Below are positions 51,806 through 61,549 of a stretch of 64,000 bases of DNA, piece after piece. Every line of letters starts with the position of its first letter. Position 1 is the first letter of the stretch. A model generated the notes under the pieces. It did not search any database, was not told the DNA's origin, and saw nothing but the letters and a program-made list of their open reading frames with translations. Location: positions 38,397,501 through 38,461,500 of the forward strand of contig OX621242.1 in the NCBI GenBank assembly GCA_951640165.1, written 5' to 3'. Source of the stretch: Pseudoips prasinana (lineage: Eukaryota > Arthropoda > Insecta > Lepidoptera > Nolidae). A program made the translations under genes and the position numbers.

Positions 51806-52125
51806 TTTCTTTTGGAACAAAGTTCCTTATCTCGCGTTGTGAAAGGGGGCTAGACGGAAAAAAATCTTACGAAAAGTTGTCACGACACTGTTTGCAGCTG
51901 TGCGGCGTGCGCATGTTTCTCTGTCTGTCTCTCTCTCTCTCTCTCACTCTATCTCTTATAGAAAGCAAGTCACATATTTTCATTTCTATTTCGCATTGAA
52001 CAGTGTGGTGTCGCAACGATTATTTTTGTTGAGTGTGTACAGGTTTTTTGTACATTTATTATTTATTTATTAATAATAAGAAATAACTTCGTTCCATTCG
52101 GGTGTCCCTTGACACCCGAATGGAA
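51806..52125. other. (CT)n microsatellite and unassigned sequence
   Basis: A CT/GT-rich run covers 51917-51955. GTGTCCCTTGACACCCGAAT at 52101 is a small inverted pair. No gene. Confidence 0.5.
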
Positions 52126-52245
52126 CCCGAAATTTTATTTATATCAGAGAGCGACAAACGAGCAAGTGGGTCACCTGATCACCGCCGCCCATGTATAGTC
52201 GCAATACCAGAGGAGTTGCGGGTGCGTTGCCGGCCTTTAAAAGTC
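52126..52245 (+). mobile_element. Dispersed repeat J, second copy
   Basis: CGAGCAAGTGGGTCACCTGA, CGCAATACCAGAGGAGTTGC and GGTGCGTTGCCGGCCTTT, as at 11511-11840. Confidence 0.65.
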
Positions 52246-52334
52246 AGCAAGCAATCGTTGCTGACCCTTCCCCTCACCCCAATGAGCTCTGGCGATCTTA
52301 CTCACACGCAGAAATACAACAGTAAAATTATTAG

Positions 52335-52690
52335 TAGCATAAAAGCGCGACTGTCGTTATTAACACAAGGTCCGTCATAATAATAATACCTTAATATATA
52401 GACAGAACCATTGACAATATGTAGTAAAAATATTAGACTTAAACTAGATAGGTAATTAAACATAATCTCTTGACAATAACTTGATACGAGCTAGCTAAAT
52501 ATCATTGCTATAATAAAATAAATTCTATAATGTTTTCATACAATGTGTACCTAAATATCTATGTTACTAGAAATAATAATGTATACAACTATGTTACTAC
52601 AAACATGTTCTGACTATTTACCAGCGCTTTTTTAAAGTCTACGTGAATAAAAGCCTTTTTTATTTTATTTATTTTATTTTATTAGTGTTA
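52335..52690 (-). mobile_element. Dispersed repeat D, complete
   Basis: From AAAAGCGCGACTGTCGTTAT to TTTAAAGTCTACGTGAATAA and a TTTTATTTTATTTA tail. In this orientation an AATAAA motif sits just before the tail. Confidence 0.8.
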
Positions 52691-53047
52691 TGATTAAGGA
52701 ATGTCTTCTGTAAGGTGGAGGTACTTCCCCAGTCGGGCTGCTCTTTGAGCGAATGAACCTACCTCTCTTAACATCTATCGATCCAGTGTATCGAGACCAT
52801 ACTCTCATATCTATTTTCGAGTTGATTTACAACGGAGTACTTGTATCAGCGGCGCCTCCAGCCGCGAATTAATTGTTTATCTTTTTACACTACAGATGTT
52901 ATGCCCATTATTAAACATTACTTTTATGAGAGCAATAAAGTCTATTATATAAATAGCATAACGTCTTATTGTTGGAATTTGAACGTACGAGTAAGTATGG
53001 CATGGAATTGTTTGCACGTTTAGGAGTTTTTATTCTTAAATTAATAC
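52691..53047. other. No recognised feature
   Basis: No supported gene. Confidence 0.4.
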
Positions 53048-53300
53048 TTATTTACTTATCGTATGGGCAGTGGTTACCCTGGTGTCAGAGTTGTTCAAGC
53101 CACCCAGTAGGCGTCTGACATGGCTTAACGACTGTTGCCTAAGAGCCAGGACCGACAGCTTAACGTGCCCTCCGAAGCACGGAGACACTCAGAAATTAAA
53201 GCTCTTTGGTGGTCACCCTTTATTAGACTGATCGCGAGCCTAGTTGTTTAACCTCGTCGATCATTTATGGACCGGTGAGAACATCTGGCTATGAGTGCCT
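53048..53300 (-). mobile_element. 5S rRNA-headed SINE (family C), second copy
   Basis: Minus strand: GACGAGGTTAAACAACTAGG and GATCAGTCTAATAAAGGGTG then ACCACC (5S-like, 53209-53265). The core CTCCGTGCTTCGGAGGGCAC follows, then GAACAACTCTGACACCAGGG and a GATAAGTAAATAAGT tail. Confidence 0.75.
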
Positions 53301-54113
53301 CTTCTAAAATTAATGTCTTGAGTGTTGGTAGTTAAATTAGTTCTTCCAAAACATTGAAATTATACAATATAATATCTGTTAAAAGATTTCTTTACCTTTA
53401 ATCCCAATAAGTTCCAGAACATTTAGATCCGATTTCACAATTAAAATTAAACGTAGCTTTAATCAAGTTTACAGTTGTGTATTGCCAACAAAAACTGAAC
53501 TGAACTTAATATTACTTTCTGACCGCTCGAATTTCGTTGTTTGGCACATTTAAACGCATTCAAGTGCTGTATTTGCCTTATATTACTTTTACTAAAATCA
53601 TCGCTGTCAGTTTTTTTTTATATTGGTGGCTAAAACAGTTTTAATGTATTTGCTACTCAATATTAATTAAAAATAATTTTATTTATCGATCTGGATCAAA
53701 ACGCAGCATCCCCCGTGTGTAAAGGTCCCTGATGTTCCAAATACCAATGTTACTTAAGTCTAAGATTTAGTTTAGTGCCATTTTTTTAGGAGATCGGTTT
53801 CAATAGTTAAAACGTGAACAGGTAACTAATAAAAAATCACAAGGAACAAAGTAAAAAGGAGTAAGTTTGAATAAACATTTTTTTGACTCTTTGGAAGTTG
53901 TAGTGAGTGAGTACTCAAGACTCAAACACCACCACCACTGTTAATGTTATTATAGTTACATTAAATAATTACTTTGGCCAACATCTTCAGGTTTTCATTG
54001 AGATTAATCACTTTTAATGAGTACTTAGCTTACGTGTTACACTCTCGGTCCATAAAAACATAGATCATACATATCTTGTTACTTTTGAAAAGTAGAAGCT
54101 TTTTTAATTATGA
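53301..54113. other. AT-rich sequence, nothing recognised
   Basis: No gene or repeat family was seen. Confidence 0.5.
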
Positions 54114-55675
54114 ATTATTTACAAACCTTGTTACATAGATCACGGTAAAAATAATTAAAAGCTCAATAAAACTTGACAAATATGTGATTTATTTTTATGT
54201 TTATCGTGATTTAATAACAATTTCGAATTATTTATTTCTAGCGTGGCCACTAATTATCCGAATTCCTACGAAGATTTGACTCTTTTATGATAATATTAAA
54301 TTTTCGTCTTCTGCCATTCTTCCACTGAAAATTATTTGGCTATTTATTATTTACGATATTTTGTCAGTAGCAACGGTTGACATTATTCCAGCATTAGTAA
54401 GTTATTGCTTTGATAAATTCTAGTATTATATGAAGGTAGGATTATTTCTGCAGTAAACGTTAAATATCACGATGTTTCTGTCACTTTAGAATATTAAGGG
54501 GAGTTTATAATGAATTTTATTGGTGTTATGAACGATTTGCAGTAGTAAGAGATTACGAGTATATTCCTACTTTGCTTTTGGTTTAAACTAGTTGGAAATT
54601 TTTCATATTCAATCTGGAGATAATAATTTAATATTTTCATTGCAATTTTTATATTTTTATAAATAAGAGATTTTTAAAGTTCATTTTGTATTTTAAGAAT
54701 AATTCATTTAGACCCGCAGTTTTCGGTTCGCGATTTGAATAGGGGTACACTACATTAATACGAAAAACTTTATTCCGACAGTCACAAATACGAATTTCAA
54801 AATACCGATTTCCATCATTCCGGATGGTTCAAAATTCCGAATATTGCAACTCCGATTTATCATTACTCTTATTTTTATAATTCCTATATTTCCCTTTTAT
54901 TATTTACAAACCTTGTTACATAGATCACGGTAAAAATAATTAAAAGCTCAATAAAACTTGACAAATATGTGATTTATTTTTATGTTTATCGTGATTTAAT
55001 AACAATTTCGAATTATTTATTTCTAGCGTGGCCACTAATTATCCGAATTCCTACGAAGATTTGACTCTTTTATGATAATATTAAATTTTCGTCTTCTGCC
55101 ATTCTTCCACTGAAAATTATTTGGCTATTTATTATTTACGATATTTTGTCAGTAGCAACGGTTGACATTATTCCAGCATTAGTAAGTTATTGCTTTGATA
55201 AATTCTAGTATTATATGAAGGTAGGATTATTTCCGCAGTAAACGTTAAATATCACGATGTTTCTGTCACTTTAGAATATTAAGGGGAGTTTATAATGAAT
55301 TTTATTGGTGTTATGAACGATTTGCAGTAGTAAGGGATTACGAGTATATTCCTACTTTGCTTTTGGTTTAAACTAGTTGGAAATTTTTCATATTCAATCT
55401 GGAGATAATAATTTAATATTTTCATTGCAATTTTTATATTTTTATAAATAAGAGATTTTTAAAGTTCATTTTGTATTTTAAGAATAATTCATTTAGACCC
55501 GCAGTTTTCGGTTCGCGATTTGAATAGGGGAACACTACATTAATACGAAAAACTTTATTCCGACAGTCACAAATACGAATTTCAAAATACCGATTTCCAT
55601 CATTCCGGATGGTTCAAAATTCCGAATATTGCAACTCCGATTTATCATTACTTATTTTTATAATTCCTATATTTC
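54114..55675 (+). repeat. 0.78-kb tandem duplication
   Basis: 54114-54892 and 54899-55675 are nearly identical; only a handful of substitutions and one 2-bp indel were noticed. The offset is 785 bp. The unit is AT-rich, has no long ORF, and ends in a stretch rich in ATTCCGA-type motifs. Both copies start at ATTATTTACAAACC. Confidence 0.92.
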
Positions 55676-55871
55676 AATATTCCTTACGATTATAATTACT
55701 CTTCTCAAAACACCGAGCTTGAATAGATCGAAAAACAAAAAGTCCGACTTAATGATAATTCGAAATAACAACAGTACAAATAAAAATATTTTGTTTCCCT
55801 GGTCACAATTTTAACTTAACCTAACCCAAATGATTAATCAACAATAGAGGGGATCTGAAACTCGGCGGCTG
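55676..55871. other. No recognised feature
   Basis: Short AT-rich interval before the minisatellite. Confidence 0.4.
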
Positions 55872-56214
55872 CATGCAGCATGCAAGCAGGCAGGCAACAT
55901 GCAAGCAAGCATACCACAAGCAAGCAGGTATGCAGCTTGCAAGCAGGCATGCAACATGCAAGCAGGCATGCAACATGCAAGCAGGCATGCAACATGCAAG
56001 CAGACATGCAACATGCAAGCAGGCATGCAACATGGAAGCAGGCATGTAACATGCAAGCAGGCATGCAGCATACAAGCAGGCATGCAGCATACAAGCAGGC
56101 ATGCAACCTGCAAGTAGGCATGCAGCATGCAAGCAGGCATGCAGCATGCAAGCAGGCATGTAGCATGCAAGCAAGCATGCAGCATGCAAGCAGGCATGCA
56201 ACATGCAGCAGGCA
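55872..56214 (+). repeat. 19-bp minisatellite, about 18 units
   Basis: The unit AAGCAGGCATGCAACATGC repeats with point variants. It lacks stop codons in any phase on either strand. As 19 is not a multiple of three, every frame cycles through all phases and reads as a 19-residue periodic peptide (for example MQAGMQHASRHATCKQACN). I regard these open frames as a by-product, not a gene. Confidence 0.93.
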
Positions 56215-56416
56215 TTGTTTCTGTCACGGCTCCGGCGCTGCGGGGCTTGGGCGGGCCCACGCGAGCTTATTGTCGCAGATGGTTTTAACGCTCACCACCG
56301 CAGCCTTCAAACCACCTGCTCCTCAGCTCGCGGGCCGTCCCACCCCTCCGCGCCTACGCGGGCTTAAATTACACTCTAGGGTAGGCAGACAAGACTACGT
56401 GAAGTCGGTTGTGTAG
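56215..56416. other. GC-rich block next to the minisatellite
   Basis: CGGCTCCGGCGCTGCGGGGC, CTCAGCTCGCGGGCCGTCCC and CCTCCGCGCCTACGCGGGC mark an abrupt GC rise. It is open on the plus strand in continuation of the minisatellite to a TAG at 56414-56416. I recognise no protein family. Confidence 0.45.
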
Positions 56417-56869
56417 CGATTCGTTTCTGTCATCAAATTTTGTAGCATAACATGTTGACTTTTAGTTTATTCGAAGTATGGAAAATCGGAATGTCGTTTT
56501 TCGGACTGAGAACCTTTCGAGCATTTGACTCTTCGAACGTTTGAAAAAGAGAGATTCTCTCTCCTTGGGGTTGCTATTAAGGCAACCGCAAGGAGAGAGA
56601 ATATCTATCGTTTTGACAATAATGCAGCAAATCCTGTTGGGTCGTTAAAGTGTATTATTCTCTCTCTCTTTCCAACTTACTCTAACAGGAAGATGTTAAA
56701 AACGTCATCAAAATATACAAAACTTATTAATTTTAACAAATTTATCATATTTACGCGTATTTCATATTTAATTCATTGAATACAAAATTTAGACCACTTG
56801 AAGGATTTGAACCTATATTTTCTGGGTAAAAACCTCCAGTGCTTAATTCCAAAAAAGCTACCGTAGCTT
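56417..56869. other. AT-rich sequence with one hairpin
   Basis: Apart from the hairpin at 56554-56602, no feature is supported. Confidence 0.5.
56554..56602. repeat. 49-nt hairpin
   Basis: ATTCTCTCTCCTTG-G-GGTTGC pairs with GCAACC-G-CAAGGAGAGAGAAT, one mismatch, loop of seven bases. Confidence 0.8.
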
Positions 56870-57085
56870 TTGCCGACCCCTCCCGCGTACTATAGGGATT
56901 CCTCCCCAAAAAATCCCACAGTGGAGTTCTATCCATCATTTGGAGGGATATACCATGATCACCTTCGCAGACGGGTTCACATGGGGCAGCAGTATGTAGG
57001 TACATTGCCATACTGCTGCCCGTTCTCTGGCAGATATTCCCTCGGGACGGCTTTTACGCCCCCCACGGGATGGGTCGGTGATATT
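56870..57085 (-). mobile_element. Bipartite RTE-derived element
   Basis: Minus strand: ATCACCGACCCATCCCGTGG, GAGAACGGGCAGCAGTATGG, GTGATCATGGTATATCCCTC, CAAATGATGGATAGAACTCC, then ACTGTGGGATTTTTTGGGGA (RTE 3' end start). The leader-to-3'-end junction is the same as at 51545-51805. The last part of the 3' end has been lost. Confidence 0.72.
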
Positions 57086-57647
57086 TTTTATTCAGCTACA
57101 CAAATTATTATTCAAGCTTTAATTATTAGGGAATGAGACATTAGAACTATATTACATTACATTACCATAACTACTATTATTAAGGGAAAGAAGGAATTAT
57201 GTTCACAAAAGTAAAAACTGGTAGAAAATAAAAACTTTCCAGAATTCTCCATCAACAATCTTTCAGCCGCCAAGTCTTCTTACAGAAAATATACAGTAAT
57301 AACTTTAAATAAAATTTTATTAATGAACCCAATAATATTTTACGCCACTAAAGCAATTCTAAACTAAACAAATAATTTCTAACACCTTTCAACCAAAACA
57401 AAACTACAATATGGCCGCCAGGTGTTTTCTAAACTTCAGGTGTTAAAATATGGGTATAATAATAATATTCTAAACATAATAAAAACTGAGATAATTACAC
57501 ACAGTTAGGCGGAACGCCAAGTCATTACGGATTACGATTTATTCAACGAGCTGCAGACGTAGTTTGAGGTAATGTGTTATTATATGATGATGTGAAAATA
57601 ACACGTCTAAAACTTATAATGATCACAATAATAGAAATAATAACAGG
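57086..57647. other. No recognised feature
   Basis: AT-rich sequence without supported content. Confidence 0.5.
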
Positions 57648-57837
57648 GCAATACCTTCCCGTGGGTGTCGTTAAAGGGCAACAGCGCCACCTGTGAACTA
57701 AGCACAACTAAAAGCGGTCACCAACTAGAATGTCAAGCGCGGTGACTACGGCAAACCCCTCTGGCAATATTAGAGAAAACTTTGGGAGAGGCCTATACCC
57801 AGCAGTGGAAGATATTAGGCTGATAATAATTATGACA
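57648..57837 (+). mobile_element. Bipartite RTE-derived element
   Basis: TTCCCGTGGGTGTCGTTAAA, GGGCAACAGCGCCACC, CAAGCGCGGTGACTACGGCA, then TTTGGGAGAGGCCTATACCC, AGCAGTGGAAGATATTAGGC and a TGATAATAATTATG tail. Confidence 0.72.
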
Positions 57838-58204
57838 AATATCATCACTCCATCTCATCCTACTTCAATGTCCACCTCATCGTACTGATTTTCTTCATTC
57901 TTCGTTTTTTGTTCAATCCATTCTTCTCTGGAACTCTCTTCCTTCCGAAATCAGGATGGCAAAGAGTCGTTTTTCTTTTAAAAAGAAAATTCGCGAACAC
58001 ATTACAAGAAAAATGTTGGCAGAATCAGCTCAATAGCACTCTTTTCTATCGTTAATTGTTCTCTAGGTATATTTATTTATAAATATATAATAATATTAGT
58101 CTAATATAGTTTTTATTTATGTATTGTATGTAATTATTCATAATTATATATTTTTGCACTGATAATCCACACAAGACGTTTTTAAAGTGCACCTACCTTG
58201 TTTT
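57838..58204. other. No recognised feature
   Basis: No gene was supported. Confidence 0.4.
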
Positions 58205-58290
58205 TCTCTGCATCACCCCAAGGTTGACTGGTAGAGAATGCCTATGGCATTAAGTCCGCCTGTGTACTTTCATGTGCAAAAGTTATAAAA
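58205..58290 (+). mobile_element. Dispersed repeat H, second copy
   Basis: AAGGTTGACTGGTAGAGAAT, GGCATTAAGTCCGCCTGTGT and a final AAAATAAAAT. Confidence 0.5.
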
Positions 58291-58479
58291 TAAAATATCA
58301 TGAAGAACGTAAAAAATGTAGCGTGCGCAGCAGCTTCTTTCTGATTGCTTACATGACGTTTATAGTTACCGTCTAGCGCTAAAATCTAGAAACTCCGTTT
58401 GGGATTCGAAGGCGGCTGTTGACGGGAGGATGCGTCAGAGTATATATATAGAGTTTTTTAGGAACGTTTAGGGCAATTG

Positions 58480-58615
58480 TGTGTGTCTATTATGACCATC
58501 ATATGGCGATCACGATAATGGAATATCCCGTCGAAGGATGGACACCACTGTAAAGATACTTGGGGAGACCTCTGTCCAGCAGTGGAACTCTAACGGGTGA
58601 TAACATGAATAATAA
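58480..58615 (+). mobile_element. Bipartite RTE-derived element, short copy
   Basis: GACCATCATATGGCGATCAC, GGAATATCCCGTCGAAGGAT, GGACACCACTGTAAAGATAC, then TTGGGGAGACCTCTGTCCAG and CAGTGG. Leader and 3' end are again joined at the ACTGTG boundary. Confidence 0.72.
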
Positions 58616-58944
58616 TGTTAGTTACAATGACAAGAAACACAGAAATTTATACAGTTTTCAGTGATTAGCTTTGATTATGTAAAGATGGGTAGTCCTTCTT
58701 TACAGGCACTTAAGTTAATGGCAAAGAGTTATCTAACGTTACAAACAAACAAACAATAACTACAAAACATTGTCGGGAACTTTCACTATTCATAATCTTA
58801 ATATTTTTTTCGCGGAACAGCTCCGGATATATGAGATTACCATAAGATTTGTTGTGTAAAAACATGTGATGTTTGTAATTAATGTAAAGATATCCAATTG
58901 CTCTCTTAAGTTTGTAAGTGATCAGATAAGTAAACGACATACCT

Positions 58945-59105
58945 AAATGTATGAGCGCCTAAGTGGTTTAATTTTTGAGCGTTTACGCGCTTCGGGCGGC
59001 ATGTTAAGCTGTCAGTCCCGGGTTAACATTTATGACGCCATGTCAGAGGCCTACTAGGCTCTGGAACTACTCTGACACTAGAGTATCAACTGGCCATATG
59101 ATAAA
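58945..59105 (+). mobile_element. SINE family C, head-truncated
   Basis: Starts within the 5S-like region (CGCCTAAGTGGTTTAATTTT). The core GCGCTTCGGGCGGCATGTTA and AAGCTGTCAGTCCCGGG follow, then TCTGACACTAGAGTATCAAC. Confidence 0.68.
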
Positions 59106-60057
59106 GTAAAAAAGCACTTTAATGAGCCATGCCCATGAACCGGAAGAATCGTAATACTTAAACATATTAAAAGAGTCAGTGTTTCTTTTAACGATTTAAC
59201 AAACAAAGAATTAAATAACACGAAAAATAAAAGAGAGTTTCTATAATAGAACATGATATTTTTACTCAACCTTAAAATTCGCCATAAAATATGTACATGA
59301 CAAAACGCAGACTCTTGAACCTTTGTGATGACTCGCACTTGGCCCGTGTATGATCTACTAAATAATATCAGATCCTGTATACAATTGTGAAATTAAAACG
59401 TTGGTTGATATTAGTCTACATTTAAAGCTAGGTAAAATTCATATTTTCTACAAACTATAAGCAAGCATATACACGCGGAAACCAATAATAGACCTACAAA
59501 ATAAATATAGGTATATAAGATACTTGAAATTGGTGCTTAAATATAATTGAGACAATAAAATTCTGATTTTATGATACCACCAGCAAACTAAATTTTCAAG
59601 AAAACCATTTTAAATACTAAGACATGTAGAATCACTTTTAAGCAATTATAATTTGTCTAGAACGACGCAGCTGTTCGGAACAAACAAAACGGAATCGAAA
59701 GCACTAAATGAATAGTTATGCCCTATTGCCAAACAAATTGCTTTGTCGTGTAAGCTTTTGAGAGTAATAACTCACCCGCAAAAAATTTGCAATAGCTTTG
59801 TTAAGAAAAGTGTGAGGCTAAAATATAGATTACCTGTGTTAAATCCAACGACATGGCGAGGATACGTCGTGAACGGCAACAAATCGCTTTCGATTTTAGG
59901 TAATAAGGTGCGAAAGGATAATAATAATATGCTTCAGATTTTATTTACAGCAAATAGAAGAAGAAGAAATAAGTTTATTCAGGAAATTCTACAAAATACA
60001 AACAGACATAACACAAAGAGAAAAATACAAATAAAATTATAAAAAATATATGTACTC
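59106..60057. other. AT-rich sequence with an unassigned open frame
   Basis: 59743-60042 on the plus strand is open for 99 codons with a basic C-terminus (RRRRNKFIQE). It has AT-driven composition and no recognisable domain. I would not call it a gene. Confidence 0.35.
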
Positions 60058-60480
60058 GAGCCAAGTGGTCCAGCTCGGGTTGATGGGAAGAGACCAGACG
60101 GTATGTCTTTGTTACCGTGGAATATGGGAAGGCCTTTGGTGTGGGACTACATGCGTTGACACCCTTGCACCTTCTCATCTTACCTATACGACGGGATCTG
60201 CGGGCGCTGCTGCTGCATCAGCAGAAACACTCAAACGGAGCAAATACACCAACCTCGTTGGAAATTATGTATTTGAGCCGGAACGCTAGGGCCGTGGGGA
60301 CCTAACGCACGTTTATTGTTTCAGGAAATTTCAAAACGTTTGATAGACGCTTCCCGTGACCAGCGAGCTGACCTTTTTTTGGGTCAAAGAATCAGCATTG
60401 CCATACAGCGTGGCAATGCGGCCAGCTTTCTGGGCACCTTACCTCCCGACGATGCGGAGAAATTCTACGACGCTCTATAA
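60058..60480 (+). pseudogene. C-terminal fragment of a retroelement-type protein, broken
   Basis: Three blocks in two frames belong to one protein. The first is [20 protein letters not shown] and [11 protein letters not shown] (60058-60150). After a frameshift comes [24 protein letters not shown] and LVGNYVFEP (to 60280). After a small deletion it returns to the first frame with TLGPWGPNARLLFQEISKRL, FLGQRISIAIQRGNAASFLG and a stop at 60478-60480. I recognise the pattern from C-termini of intronless reverse-transcriptase-like repeat proteins. The RPDG...WD..VDTLAP arrangement resembles a PD-(D/E)XK nuclease core. Clade and function are inference. Confidence 0.55.
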
Positions 60481-60548
60481 CTTAGTTGTAGAAGTTAGTT
60501 ATTATAGTTCATTTAGCTGATATTTAGCTGTTTCTTGTATATAGTTAA

Positions 60549-60866
60549 TCTATACATATAATAAAATCGTAGGAAAGTCAAAACTGTACATTGAATATTT
60601 TTTTTAAAGGATAGTTGTGGCGTGATTGCAATCGTATCAAAGCCAAAAATATAGTTTTTAGAATTTTTGTCTGTGTGTGTGTTTGTCTGTATGTATGTCC
60701 GGGCTAAACTCAAAAATTACTGCACGGATTTACTTCAAATTTTGCATGAATATTACTTAGAGGTTGGGTCAACATATAGGCTACATTTTGTCACGCTATC
60801 ACCTACGGGGGGGAGCTCTGATAATTTGTAAAATTTAACGCGGGTAAAACCGCGGGGCACAGCTAG
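60549..60866 (+). mobile_element. Helitron family N1, complete copy
   Basis: TCTATACATATAATAAAATC after an A, ending CGCGGGTAAAACCGCGGGGC ... CTAG before a T at 60867. The GCGGG..CCGC pair forms the terminal hairpin. 318 bp, non-coding. Confidence 0.88.
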
Positions 60867-60929
60867 TTTATAATATTATCAAACAATATGTTTTCTTTAT
60901 AAAAAATGAATACGTTTATTATGCACACA

Positions 60930-61080
60930 TCATATCAGCCGAAAGACGTCCATTACTGGAAAAAGGCCTCCCACAAAGATCTCCATAATTTCCGATCTTG
61001 CGCTATCCGCTCACAAGATCATAGGTCCATCTTCTAGAGGGCCTGCCCACGCTGCATCTTCTGGTTTGAAGTCTGAAATA
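60930..61080 (-). mobile_element. RTE LINE 3' end, fragment
   Basis: CATATCAGCCGAAAGACGTC, CACAAAGATCTCCATAATTT, CTTGCGCTATCCGC and GGGCCTGCCCACGCTGCATC. Confidence 0.72.
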
Positions 61081-61394
61081 GTTCCATCTCAACTTTTGCA
61101 ACAAAAAAAATTAGATAACAGTGCAATTTAAACGTCGGGTAAACCAACATAATATGTAATTTGCCTTAAAATATGATCGCGATAGAGACCGGTGTCAACA
61201 ATATATGATACAAAAAGATAACTTTACAAAAAGTAATAATATTCTTCTTAGATATGTACAAACCACGAATTGTCATACCTGCCATACCTTGACCAAAATG
61301 CAAAATATAAATAAAAACAAGCAAACGCATACAATCGCGAATCTTACAGGGGAAAGATCTTACACGGGTCACGGGATGCCTTTGTTTGCGGGTA
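61081..61394. other. No recognised feature
   Basis: AT-rich interval between RTE fragments. Confidence 0.4.
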
Positions 61395-61460
61395 TTGCAA
61401 AACCAGCAGTTCGGGGAGGCCTTTATCCAACCGTGGACGTATCTCAGCTGATATGATGGT
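61395..61460 (+). mobile_element. RTE LINE 3' end, fragment
   Basis: CGGGGAGGCCTTTATCCAAC, CGTGGACGTATCTCAGCTGA and a TATGATGG tail. It precedes the large RTE copy by about 90 bp and is on the same strand. Confidence 0.65.
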
Positions 61461-61549
61461 TGACATAAAAATTCAAGTTTACCCTTGTTATATTTATGTT
61501 AAATTATGGAATTATCATGATTTTTATTTTATCTACTTATATTAATAGG

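Noticed and set aside
51917..51955. CT/GT-rich run as a regulatory element
   Set aside because: It is a simple microsatellite with no adjacent gene.
55821..56416. Several overlapping long open frames on both strands, Cys/His-rich
   Set aside because: They are by-products of a 19-bp repeat without stop codons; no start context or conserved domain supports a gene.
59743..60042. 99-codon open frame as a host gene
   Set aside because: AT-driven composition, lysine/asparagine-rich, no recognisable domain and no support from neighbours.
60312..60330. A splice-acceptor-like TTATTGTTTCAG followed by an open 51-codon exon
   Set aside because: The reading frame continues upstream through the AG as TLGPWGPNARLLFQ, so this is uninterrupted coding sequence of a decayed element, not an intron boundary.
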